A DNA stretch of 64,000 nucleotides, taken from positions 1-64,000 of the forward strand of contig VXMH01000015.1 of the NCBI GenBank assembly GCA_009841235.1, read 5' to 3'. Position 1 is the stretch's first letter. Each line of letters opens with the position of its first letter. Positions 44,981-52,929 of this stretch are shown here, piece by piece. The DNA comes from Caldilineaceae bacterium SB0661_bin_32. GTDB taxonomy: Bacteria > Chloroflexota > Anaerolineae > Caldilineales > Caldilineaceae. Position numbers and translations under genes: made by a program. The notes beneath the pieces are model-generated. The model saw nothing but the letters and a program-made list of their open reading frames with translations. It did no database searches and was not told the origin of the DNA.

Positions 44981-45994
44981 TCAACTGATGGTGACAGCCT
45001 TCCCCGTCTCCAAGCTCTCTATGGCGGCGCGTGAGATTTTCACCGCCATCAGCCCGTCGTAAGGTGTCACCAGGAAGGGCTCTTCCGCCTCGGCGCAACT
45101 GACAAAGTGGGCGAGCTCCGCATAGTAGGGATCGTGCTGGGGAGCGGTGGGCGAACTGCTGGACGACGCCAGGCTCCCGTCTTCCCGGGCAATGGCGACT
45201 TCCACGGGCTGCCGCGCCCGCGAATCCCATTCGATGATGCCTCTCGTCCCGGCGATTTCGATGCGGGTGGAGAAGCGACCGCGGGGATAGGACCAGCTGC
45301 CTTCAATATGGCCGACCGCACCACTGGCAAAGCGCACTGTCAGCAGCGCGTGGTCCTTCGGCTCCTTGCCCGCGAACATCATTCCACGCGCAAAGACGCG
45401 CTCAATCTCGCCAAAGCACCAGCGCTGATAGTCGATGTCGTGAATGCAAAGGTCCAGCAGCACACCGCCGCTCTGGGCAAAGTCGGCGTAGTAGCTGGTA
45501 ATCGCCAAGCCCTTTCGCCAGCTGGAGCCGGCATCGGGGTAGCTGCCGCTGCGGACGGTGCGAATTACGCCCGGCGCGCCGATCGCGCCGCTGTCCAACA
45601 CCTGCTTGGCCTTTGCGAACTGCGGGAAGAAACGGACGACCATCGCCACAAACAGCGGCGTGCCAGTACGCTCCGCGGCGTCCACGATCTGCTCGCAGTC
45701 GGCGACGGAGTTGGCAAGCGGTTTTTCGCAAACTGTCGGCAGTCCGGCCTCCAGCGCCGCAACCACCGGCCCGACGTGGGCGGTGCCAGGAGTACATACG
45801 TCAACGTAGTCAACGGCATCGAACAACTCGTTCAGACTGCTGAACACTTTGCCGCCGGATCGCTGCACAGCCCCCCGGGCCGCGTCCTCAACGATGTCGT
45901 GGAAGCCGGCCAGCTCAATACCCGGCATCCGGCTCCACCGGTCTGCGTGCGTTCTGGAAATCCCACCAGCTCCGACGATCCCGACACGCTTCAT
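44981..45994 (-). CDS. Gfo/Idh/MocA family NAD(P)-dependent dehydrogenase
   Basis: A 337-residue dehydrogenase with canonical features: RVGIVGAGGISRTHADRWS, VCEKPLANSVADCEQIVDAAE, and RSGSYPDAGSSWRKGLAITSYYADFAQSGGVLLDLCIHDIDYQRW, whose last part carries the catalytic His. GGGGAA precedes the ATG. It is the middle gene of the tandem; its stop lies 100 bp from the next gene and its start 50 bp from the previous one. Confidence 0.92.
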   Translation of the reverse strand: MKRVGIVGAGGISRTHADRWSRMPGIELAGFHDIVEDAARGAVQRSGGKVFSSLNELFDAVDYVDVCTPGTAHVGPVVAALEAGLPTVCEKPLANSVADCEQIVDAAERTGTPLFVAMVVRFFPQFAKAKQVLDSGAIGAPGVIRTVRSGSYPDAGSSWRKGLAITSYYADFAQSGGVLLDLCIHDIDYQRWCFGEIERVFARGMMFAGKEPKDHALLTVRFASGAVGHIEGSWSYPRGRFSTRIEIAGTRGIIEWDSRARQPVEVAIAREDGSLASSSSSPTAPQHDPYYAELAHFVSCAEAEEPFLVTPYDGLMAVKISRAAIESLETGKAVTIS

Positions 45995-46044
45995 CAGGTA
46001 TTCCCCTTTTTCGCTATCCTGGACATTGCGCTCGTTTTCATAAT

Positions 46045-47310
46045 CTAGGCGAGGCCGAAGTGCTCATCTATCTCATTCTGGTAGCCGGAGACTTCCCCGG
46101 AAAGAAGCTCGGTCATCGTAACGGTGCGGCCCAGCAGCGAGGACTCGATCATGCCGAGCGCGGCGGCCAAATCCCGCAGGCCCTCTTCCCCGTCGGTCTC
46201 CGGCTGGCCGCCGCTGCCTATTGCCTGCAGCCAGTCGTACTGTTGGATGGCGAAGGGGTCGGTCAGACGGGTCTTGCCAGGTCCAACAGGAGGGAACTGA
46301 ACGTCCAGGAGAGAAGGTTCAGCTTCGGCCCAGAAGGTCTCCTGCAGACTGCGGCGGCTGCCACTGTCGGGGATGATCTCGCCGCCCTTGATGCAGCCCT
46401 TGCTACCGTAGTAGACGGGAGCCCCGGGGATCGGGGTCTCTTCGCCATGGCCGCCCCAGGACCACATCAGCTGCACCAGCGCTCCACCCTCGCAAGTGAC
46501 GGTCGCGAGGTAGGTGTCGTCCACATTGGCTTCGACGCTCGGGCCGGCCGCCGGGTCGCCGTGCAGGTAGCGCAGCGGCTCGAAAGTGCGGACGGTACCA
46601 CTGACCGCCGCGACTTCGCCGCAGACGTAGCGGACCATGTGCATAACATGCACCCCGATATCGATGGCGCCGCCTCCTCCCCCTTCGAGCTTGCGATGGC
46701 GCCATGGCGTTTCAGCGACGATTTTGTCCGGAGACCAGAGGCCGCCGATACCGCCGAACAGGGCAAGCTGCAGGTTTCCTATCAGACCCTGTCGGATCGC
46801 CCAGGCGGCCGCGCGCGTACCTGCTGACTGGCGCACGTTTTCAAACAGGCCGAGCGTAAGTCCGTGCGCCCTGGCCCTGTCGACCATCAGTCGGGCCGCG
46901 GCAACCGAGATTGCCAGCGGTTTCTGCACGAGCAGATGCAAGCCCGCGTCAAAAGCAGCCGCGGCGATCTGGTGATGCATCGACAGTGTCGTAAAGTCGT
47001 TGACCGCATCGACAACGCCCGCCGCTATCATCTCCCGGTAATCGGTGAATACGGCAACGTCGGTGTCCGGCTGGAACTCATCCAGGTAGATGTGGGGCGC
47101 CGCCAGAGGGTCCCCCGTTTCCGGCGCCAGCACCGCCGCGCGCGGCGGCGGCCCTTCACCGCGCTTGCGGAACATGAGCGCATCGTCCTCTTTGCGGGCA
47201 CAGAGCGCGGTGATGCGAAAATCGTCAATGCCCGCCTCCCGCAGAAGCCGGTAGCCGTGGAGATGGGCGTTCAGGATGCGGCCGCAGCCGACGATGCCGA
47301 TTCGGATCAT
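46045..47310 (-). CDS. Gfo/Idh/MocA family dehydrogenase, long form
   Basis: A 421-residue dehydrogenase, longer than the usual 330-380. It begins MIRIGIVGCGRILNAHLHGYRLL, has LLVQKPLAISVAAARLMVDRA with a QKP catalytic Lys, and a substrate domain IVAETPWRHRKLEGGGGGAIDIGVHVMHMVRY with the His ligand region. An insertion near ATVTCEGGALVQLMWSWGGHGEETPI distinguishes it. ATG 47310 has GGAG about 10 nt upstream; the in-frame start at 47331 is less likely. It is first in the tandem of three. Confidence 0.9.
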   Translation of the reverse strand: MIRIGIVGCGRILNAHLHGYRLLREAGIDDFRITALCARKEDDALMFRKRGEGPPPRAAVLAPETGDPLAAPHIYLDEFQPDTDVAVFTDYREMIAAGVVDAVNDFTTLSMHHQIAAAAFDAGLHLLVQKPLAISVAAARLMVDRARAHGLTLGLFENVRQSAGTRAAAWAIRQGLIGNLQLALFGGIGGLWSPDKIVAETPWRHRKLEGGGGGAIDIGVHVMHMVRYVCGEVAAVSGTVRTFEPLRYLHGDPAAGPSVEANVDDTYLATVTCEGGALVQLMWSWGGHGEETPIPGAPVYYGSKGCIKGGEIIPDSGSRRSLQETFWAEAEPSLLDVQFPPVGPGKTRLTDPFAIQQYDWLQAIGSGGQPETDGEEGLRDLAAALGMIESSLLGRTVTMTELLSGEVSGYQNEIDEHFGLA

Positions 47311-47485
47311 ATGAGGATTCTCCGGCCGCATTGGGACACTGCTCGAAACGCGTTCATCTTTGGCGGCGAAAAGATGCGCTCAATCGAGTCGTCGGACCAG
47401 CCCCTATGTATCTCTTCGCGGTCCCGTTGCACTATATACATTCGCAAGATCCATGCCGAACTCTCCAAGTCATTGCCAACCAAAT

Positions 47486-48520
47486 TCAAGGCGTCAGTTC
47501 TGTTTCGCTTGCTCTCGTCTGAAGCGGGAGGGTCAGCCCGACACGATCTGCAATCCTTCTGGCTAGATCGCGAAAGTCATTGTAACACTCCCTGACCGAC
47601 TGCATGTGCCCTCCTATCGCCCCATCAGCAGGCTTGAGAAAGAAAATTGGCTTTCGAGCCTCCTGAGCAAGCGGCATGAGACTACGGTAATGCTTGAGAT
47701 TCTTGAGGCAGTGGGGATCGGTATCGGTCGTTATTTCGTCAGATTCAGCTTCAAGTCGTAGAATGGAACTTCTGTACTCCAGTGGGATACGCTGCATCCA
47801 CAGGCCATAAGCCTTGACGGGCCTGTCAAAACGAACCGCGTGCTGTAAAACGATGTAGCCGCTGGGAGTCATTGACGCGGCAGGAAGCGGGTAGTCTTGC
47901 AGTGACGCAGGTTTCTGCTCAAGGCGCTCCTGCCATTGTCGGCGCCAATCAATCAGCGTCGGCCCGAGATTTCTCAAGCCCTGCAAGGAAAAGAGATCCG
48001 GGCCTAAAGGAATAATCACATCTTCAGCTGCCACCAAGGCGGAACGATTGAGCGGCCCCAGATTCGGGCCGACATCGATCAGGACAACGTTGGCTTCGGC
48101 CTGTTCGCTTGCAAGGGATGCCATGCGCCAAAGAGCGCTGATCACGCGAAATGCCCGCGGTCTGCCGTCTAGACAGTTTGACCACTCGCTGGCTAAATCG
48201 CCCTCCGCCGAAGATAGCGCAATGTCTCCTACTAGGAGGTTCAGCCCTGGAGACACTTCTACTGTATGGGGTGCGGCAATGTCGCCTGTGCCCTCCAGAA
48301 GCGGTTCAAATGCTCCATAGATAGTGCGAGCATGGCGGTCTTTTTCCCAAAATTCAATCAGTTCGTTTTCTTCGAGAAACATTGTGGTGAGATTGGCCTG
48401 TGGGTCGAAGTCAGCCGCGACGACGGACAGGCCGAGGTCTGCGTACATCCACGCAAGATGATAGACCAACGAAGTCTTGCCGACACCGCCCTTATTGTTG
48501 AAGAAAGCGATACTTTTCAT
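47486..48520 (-). CDS. ParA/MinD-like ATPase (AAA_31) of a two-gene module
   Basis: A 344-residue ATPase. The deviant Walker A is NNKGGVGKTSL (Lys10 to Thr16, including the signature Lys10), Walker A' is VVAADFDPQANLT, and Walker B is NVVLIDVGPNLGPLNR. It resembles plasmid/chromosome partition ParA proteins but has a C-terminal extension (about residues 220-344) that does not look like the ParA DNA-binding tail. The ATG overlaps the stop of the upstream AlbA_2 gene by 4 nt. GC content is visibly lower than in the flanks. No ParB or parS is seen; partition is therefore unlikely. Confidence 0.85.
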   Translation of the reverse strand: MKSIAFFNNKGGVGKTSLVYHLAWMYADLGLSVVAADFDPQANLTTMFLEENELIEFWEKDRHARTIYGAFEPLLEGTGDIAAPHTVEVSPGLNLLVGDIALSSAEGDLASEWSNCLDGRPRAFRVISALWRMASLASEQAEANVVLIDVGPNLGPLNRSALVAAEDVIIPLGPDLFSLQGLRNLGPTLIDWRRQWQERLEQKPASLQDYPLPAASMTPSGYIVLQHAVRFDRPVKAYGLWMQRIPLEYRSSILRLEAESDEITTDTDPHCLKNLKHYRSLMPLAQEARKPIFFLKPADGAIGGHMQSVRECYNDFRDLARRIADRVGLTLPLQTRASETELTP

Positions 48521-49707
48521 AGGCGCGTTCTTACGGTAACCGAAACTTGAGAGGGCAGGAAAGCGAATTCGGGTGGCGGATTGCCATTGTTCTCCAATTC
48601 TTGCTTGGTAAGTTGTATGCCCATGCCAAAACGTTGGGCAAAGCCCAAATGATGCATTATCTCCGCAACAAGCGGATTCCGGTAGTCAGTCACGCCATGA
48701 TGGATGTTTTCGGATGTTACGCTTCCAAACAGCCCTCCAGGACTCTGGATTTCGATACGATCGTCGTACCAGTAAAACCTTGTAGGCGCATTGGTGACTT
48801 CATAGTTACGGTGCATGACAGCATTGCTCACCAACTGCCACAATGCCGCCACAGGGTAGTCTGGTAGATTTATCTCTCTCGGCTTGGAGGTGACATCCAT
48901 ACCAACCGCAATGTTGACTTCAATGAGATCTCTGAGACGAAGCATCACGTCTTCAAGTCTGCCTGTAAGTTCCTTGCGACTCTTGATTGGGTCAGTGAGA
49001 GAATGACCGGCAACGCGAAGAAACTGTACGTACGCGCCCGGCAACCAATTCTGGGGAGCAGTGCCAAACGCCAGTAGTGCGCCCCAGGTAGGGAATTCAC
49101 CCGCCAAGAGACGCAGTGAGTGGAGTTGTTGAATCAGAGGGCGCTGATTCAGTTCCAGGACATCTTCCGCAACTGCTGCAGGCAGGTAATGTTCGCTCAA
49201 GTATTCCAGGTCAAGGTCGTCCACAGTTGCACTGCTGACCGGTTGCATATCAAATGATCGATCACCAGCCCTGCGCCGCTCGCCTAAGCGGCGTTCCTCC
49301 TCGGATGTGGCCACCTGTACTGTAGGGCCAACCCTGATCCATACCCGACCCCTAAATCGAACGGGAGGATTTTCACTGGGAGCAACTTGAACTACTGCTG
49401 TCTCGCACCCCAGGATTGTCTTTCTTTCCACCGATATGAATGGTAATGGCAAAAGGCTTCCGTCCGTGCGCATCTGTGCCAGATTGCGAAGTAACTCGTC
49501 ATCTACATCAATTCCTGAGCAGCTGCCATCGTCTTCCATGCCCACGACAATCACTCCTGGCTTTCCCGCGGCTTGAATATCGTTGGCGAAAGCACAGATA
49601 TTCTTGTGGATGGCAGTGCTGTCTCTCGCGTTTCGTTTCCGTTCCACAAGATGTGACTCACCGCCCGAAAGTAGCGCCGCGAGTTCCTGATCTGTGTAGA
49701 AGGTCAT
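48517..49707 (-). CDS. AlbA_2 (Schlafen-type) domain protein with GHKL ATPase domain
   Basis: A 396-residue protein. Residues about 10-130 form a Schlafen AlbA_2 domain (ESHLVERKRNARDSTAIHKNICAF, PGVIVVGMEDDG, VRFRGRVWIRVGPT). The C-terminal 110 residues are an HATPase_c_4-like module with N-box ALWQLVSNAVMHRNY, G1 DDRIEIQSPGGLF and G2 RFGMGI. Such two-domain proteins are used in regulatory and defence settings. It is translationally coupled to the ParA-like ATPase downstream. The combination lies between unrelated genes with lower GC, suggesting horizontal arrival. Function unproven. Confidence 0.87.
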   Translation of the reverse strand: MTFYTDQELAALLSGGESHLVERKRNARDSTAIHKNICAFANDIQAAGKPGVIVVGMEDDGSCSGIDVDDELLRNLAQMRTDGSLLPLPFISVERKTILGCETAVVQVAPSENPPVRFRGRVWIRVGPTVQVATSEEERRLGERRRAGDRSFDMQPVSSATVDDLDLEYLSEHYLPAAVAEDVLELNQRPLIQQLHSLRLLAGEFPTWGALLAFGTAPQNWLPGAYVQFLRVAGHSLTDPIKSRKELTGRLEDVMLRLRDLIEVNIAVGMDVTSKPREINLPDYPVAALWQLVSNAVMHRNYEVTNAPTRFYWYDDRIEIQSPGGLFGSVTSENIHHGVTDYRNPLVAEIMHHLGFAQRFGMGIQLTKQELENNGNPPPEFAFLPSQVSVTVRTRL

Positions 49708-49748
49708 TCAAGGACTCCAATCCGAATGCCGGAAGCCGCCAATCCCAG

Positions 49749-50537
49749 CTACCGTCTCGGATACACCTGCGGAAAGTGTTTGCCGCGCAGCTGCTCGCCG
49801 TCTTCCACTTCGACAAACGCTTTCATCACATGCTCACCGCTGGCAACGTAGAAGGTCTCGTTCGTCATGTAGTGCAGTGCAATTGCTCTGCGAGGACGGT
49901 CGCTGTCGTTGTCGTGGGAGCCGTGCCAGGTCAGCGCGTGGTGGAAGTGCACCTCCCCCTTCTTCACCGGGCAACTCGCTACCCGCAGAGGCCGCCCCTC
50001 GTACTCGGTTGGCATCTCCTGAATATCTTCTAGCTGCTTCAGATATTCGATTTTGTTGCCCCACTTGTGCGATCCGCGCACCATCGACATGCAACCGTTC
50101 GTTTCGTCGGCGTCATCCAGCGCAACCCAGGCCGTAACCTCGGTCATCGGCCTGATGATAGGCCAGAGCGGGGCGTCCTGATGCCAGTGCGTCGTACCGC
50201 CCGTCTGCGGCGGTTTGTACTGAATCTGATCGTGCCAGATGCGCAGTTCGCTGGCGCCGGTCAGCTGGGCAATGCCGGTCGTGATGTCCTTTCTGCCGAT
50301 CAGGTCCCGGAAAGGTCCGCTCGCCTCCCAGATGTTGACTATCTGCCAGACTGCCCTGCCTTCGTCCCGACTCATATTCCGCACATGAACAGGTTGGGGG
50401 ATGTCGTCGCGCTCCCGCTCGTCGATGACGCGCATCACTTCGGCGCGCAGCGTCTCCACTTCGTCGTTGCTGAGCACCTGCCCGCCATTCAGAAAACCGT
50501 CGGCTTGAAACTGCTCAATCTGTGCTGCGGTGAGCAT
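49749..50537 (-). CDS. Phytanoyl-CoA dioxygenase (PhyH) family oxygenase
   Basis: A 262-residue Fe(II)/2-oxoglutarate oxygenase with complete motifs: His119-Gln-Asp121 (THWHQDAPLW), distal His205 (ALTWHGSHDNDSDRPRRAIALHY) and Arg residues after it. QADGFLNGGQVLSNDEVETL is the family-typical start. It lies upstream of a TIM-barrel isomerase gene only in the sense of neighbourhood: the isomerase at 50623 is on the same strand, 85 bp upstream of it in transcription. Co-expression of the two is plausible. Confidence 0.92.
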   Translation of the reverse strand: MLTAAQIEQFQADGFLNGGQVLSNDEVETLRAEVMRVIDERERDDIPQPVHVRNMSRDEGRAVWQIVNIWEASGPFRDLIGRKDITTGIAQLTGASELRIWHDQIQYKPPQTGGTTHWHQDAPLWPIIRPMTEVTAWVALDDADETNGCMSMVRGSHKWGNKIEYLKQLEDIQEMPTEYEGRPLRVASCPVKKGEVHFHHALTWHGSHDNDSDRPRRAIALHYMTNETFYVASGEHVMKAFVEVEDGEQLRGKHFPQVYPRR

Positions 50538-50622
50538 AGGTTACTCCTCATTGAAACGTGTGAGTTTGCGTTGTGAATGACCATCCCATTCAATGGACGG
50601 TTAGTCAACCTGTCAGGTCAAC

Positions 50623-51420
50623 TCAGCGGGCGCCGCACGCCTGCAGACAGGCCTGCATGTGGCCCCGGCTCTCGGCAGCGATGATGCAGCACTGTTCAAG
50701 ACTATACTCCTTCGCGCCGATCACCTCAAGGTTCAGCGGGCCGTCGTAGCCGTTATCGTGCAGGACACGAACGTAGCCCACGAGATCGATGTCGCCGCGA
50801 CCGTTCGCCTGCAGCTCGGGCTTCCCCGGGCCCTGCTGGCGGCCCTTGCAATCGCGAATGTGGACGTGCTTGACACGGCTGATGACGGCGGCGATCGCAT
50901 CGACGGGATTTTCGTCAGCGCGGTGAATGTGCGACGGGTCCATGTCGATGCCGAAGTTGGGTGAACTGATCGCCAGCATCGCACGCAGAGTCGTTGGCGT
51001 GTCAAATATACTGGCGCCGACGTGCGCCTTCACGCACAGGGTGACTCCGTATTTCTCCGCCATCTGCGCGAGTTCGCCCAGCTCGTCGATGGTCTGCAAG
51101 AGGCTTTCCTCGTTGCCGCTTTCACCGCCCGGCCCGCAATTGACGATGGGAATGCCGCACTCCACGGCGGCCTGCATCGCCTTCTCCATCAGGTCCCGGT
51201 CGCGACTGGGCTGTTCCATGGCCAGCAGCTCCAGCTCGTAGGTCTGGGCAAGCCGCCTGATCTCCGGCGCCAGCTCCTGCCAGCGATCCAATACAAGATG
51301 CTGGGCCATTGCGTCGATTGCGGCTATCTCGATGCCGTCGTAGCCGGCCATGGCGATGCAGCGGAAGGCGGTCTCCATATCGTAGCCGCCGAACAAGACT
51401 GAATTTGCGCCAAGTTTCAT
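50623..51420 (-). CDS. Sugar phosphate isomerase/epimerase family TIM barrel
   Basis: A 265-residue protein of the AP-endonuclease-2/xylose-isomerase-like superfamily. It has MKLGANSVLFGG at the start, AGYDGIEIAAIDAM, a GIDMDPSHIHRADENP metal-binding stretch, HVHIRDCKGRQQGPGK and LNLEVIGAKEY with the C-terminal Glu ligand. GGAGCAAC precedes the ATG at 51420; upstream sequence in the same frame is antisense to the sulfatase-fold gene. Typical roles are epimerisation of inosose or tagatose-type sugars; the exact substrate is unknown. Confidence 0.9.
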   Translation of the reverse strand: MKLGANSVLFGGYDMETAFRCIAMAGYDGIEIAAIDAMAQHLVLDRWQELAPEIRRLAQTYELELLAMEQPSRDRDLMEKAMQAAVECGIPIVNCGPGGESGNEESLLQTIDELGELAQMAEKYGVTLCVKAHVGASIFDTPTTLRAMLAISSPNFGIDMDPSHIHRADENPVDAIAAVISRVKHVHIRDCKGRQQGPGKPELQANGRGDIDLVGYVRVLHDNGYDGPLNLEVIGAKEYSLEQCCIIAAESRGHMQACLQACGAR

Positions 51421-51497
51421 GAGTGTTGCTCCGTGTGAGGCGACCTTGCGGGCCGGCGGGTTCAAAAGCAGCCGCTCCGGTCCCGAATCGCGTGGGT

Positions 51498-52913
51498 TTA
51501 TGACCTTCTTGATTTCGCGCTCGTCTGCGCCCGCTCTTGCTGCAACGCCTCCTGACTGGGCCGGCCGATGCGCAGATTGTCGTACGCCTGCTGCGAGCTG
51601 GTGAAGTAATCGATGCCCTCGATATCGTGCCAGCCGGGCTGGTGATGGATGGGATTGGGCAGCCCGGACTCGGTCTCCCGCCTGCTGACCCACGACTCCA
51701 TCCGCGCCGTGAGGGCTGACACAACTTCGGGCAGTTCTCCGGCCAGGTTGCAGGTCTCCTGCGGGTCCTCGACCAGGTTGTACAGTTCGACCGGCGGCAT
51801 GAAGTGGAAATCCGGCTCGAGCGCGCGGATCAACTTCCACTGCGGCGTCCGCCATCCGTGTTTCCGCATCCACGCACACTCGGTGATGTAGATTTCGCTC
51901 TCGTGCGACGCCACCTCGCCCTCGATCATCGGCAGCAGGGAGCGACCGTCGAAGTCGATGCCGGCGTTGATCTCGGCAAGATCGAGAATCGTTGGGGCCA
52001 GGTCTTTGTGCTGGTTGTAGCCGGCCACCCGCATACCCGACGGCACCTTTGGCGGGTAGCGCAGCATGAGCGGCACATGGAGCACATTGTCGTAAAGGCC
52101 GTGGTGGTCGTACCAGAATCCGTGTTCGTCGAGCTCCTCGCCGTGGTCGCCGTTGACAGCAACGATAGTCTTGTCGAAGATGCCGTGCGCCTCGATCGCG
52201 GTGAAGATAGACTGAATACAGGCGTCCATGTAGGCGATGGCGCCGTCGTACTGTGCGTTCACGTAGCTCCGGTCGCTGATCCCTGGCGGCAGCATGTCGA
52301 TGAGCGTATGCTTGAACGGCTCGAACGCGAAGACCGGATCCATTGACCGGTTGTCGGGGTCGCACTCGTCTCCGTGATAGAAGATGCGCTCGAAAGGCTG
52401 CGGCGGAAGGTAGGGCGAGTGCGGGTCCATGTGGCGCAGGAAGAGAAAGAACGGCTTGTCGGCAGCCACAAGGCGGTCGAGCGCGGGCAGCGCCAGCTCA
52501 TTCAACCGCTGGGCCTTGGGCACCCGGCCGTCAGCCCAACTTCCCATCTGCGTGAAGTTCAGATACTCGTCGAATCCCCTGGCGCTGGCCCTGCCCGACA
52601 AGCCCACCGAGACTGTGCAATAGCCTTGCGCGCGCAAGATTTCGGCCAGTGTCTTCACTTCCGGCCGCAGCGGGCCTTTGGGACGATGCGCCACCAGCTG
52701 CGAGGTGAAGATATCCATGCCCGTCAGCATCATCCCGTAGGCGCTGGTCGTCGGGATATGGGGGCTGAATGTGTTCTCGAAGAGCGCGCCCTGGGAGGCA
52801 AAGCGATCCAGACGGGGCGTGGTCAGCCGGTGGTATCCATAGCAACTGAGATGATCTGCCCGAAGGGAGTCGATGCCCAATATGACGATGTTCGGTTTCC
52901 CAGACGAAGCCAT
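51498..52913 (-). CDS. Sulfatase-fold hydrolase with Thr at the nucleophile position
   Basis: A 471-residue enzyme of the alkaline phosphatase superfamily. PNIVILGIDSLRADHLSCYGY opens the fold with metal ligand Asp15, and VNGDHGEELDEHGFWYDHHG closes the metal site. At the sulfatase active-site position (CxPxR) the sequence is HIPTTSAYGMMLTG: Thr55 replaces the formylglycine Cys and Tyr59 the Arg. Thr nucleophiles are used by phosphodiesterases and phosphotransferases of this superfamily (NPP, LtaS type). So the enzyme may act on a phospho- or other ester rather than a sulfate. The ATG at 52913 has AAGAAGG upstream. It is 16 bp from its close paralogue. Confidence 0.85.
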   Translation of the reverse strand: MASSGKPNIVILGIDSLRADHLSCYGYHRLTTPRLDRFASQGALFENTFSPHIPTTSAYGMMLTGMDIFTSQLVAHRPKGPLRPEVKTLAEILRAQGYCTVSVGLSGRASARGFDEYLNFTQMGSWADGRVPKAQRLNELALPALDRLVAADKPFFLFLRHMDPHSPYLPPQPFERIFYHGDECDPDNRSMDPVFAFEPFKHTLIDMLPPGISDRSYVNAQYDGAIAYMDACIQSIFTAIEAHGIFDKTIVAVNGDHGEELDEHGFWYDHHGLYDNVLHVPLMLRYPPKVPSGMRVAGYNQHKDLAPTILDLAEINAGIDFDGRSLLPMIEGEVASHESEIYITECAWMRKHGWRTPQWKLIRALEPDFHFMPPVELYNLVEDPQETCNLAGELPEVVSALTARMESWVSRRETESGLPNPIHHQPGWHDIEGIDYFTSSQQAYDNLRIGRPSQEALQQERAQTSAKSRRS

Positions 52914-52929
52914 TGCGCCTTCTTTGCCC

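Noticed and set aside
47486..48520. ParA-like gene taken as a plasmid partition system
   Set aside because: No ParB-like gene or parS-like repeat is adjacent; its partner is an AlbA_2/GHKL protein, and there is no other plasmid feature.
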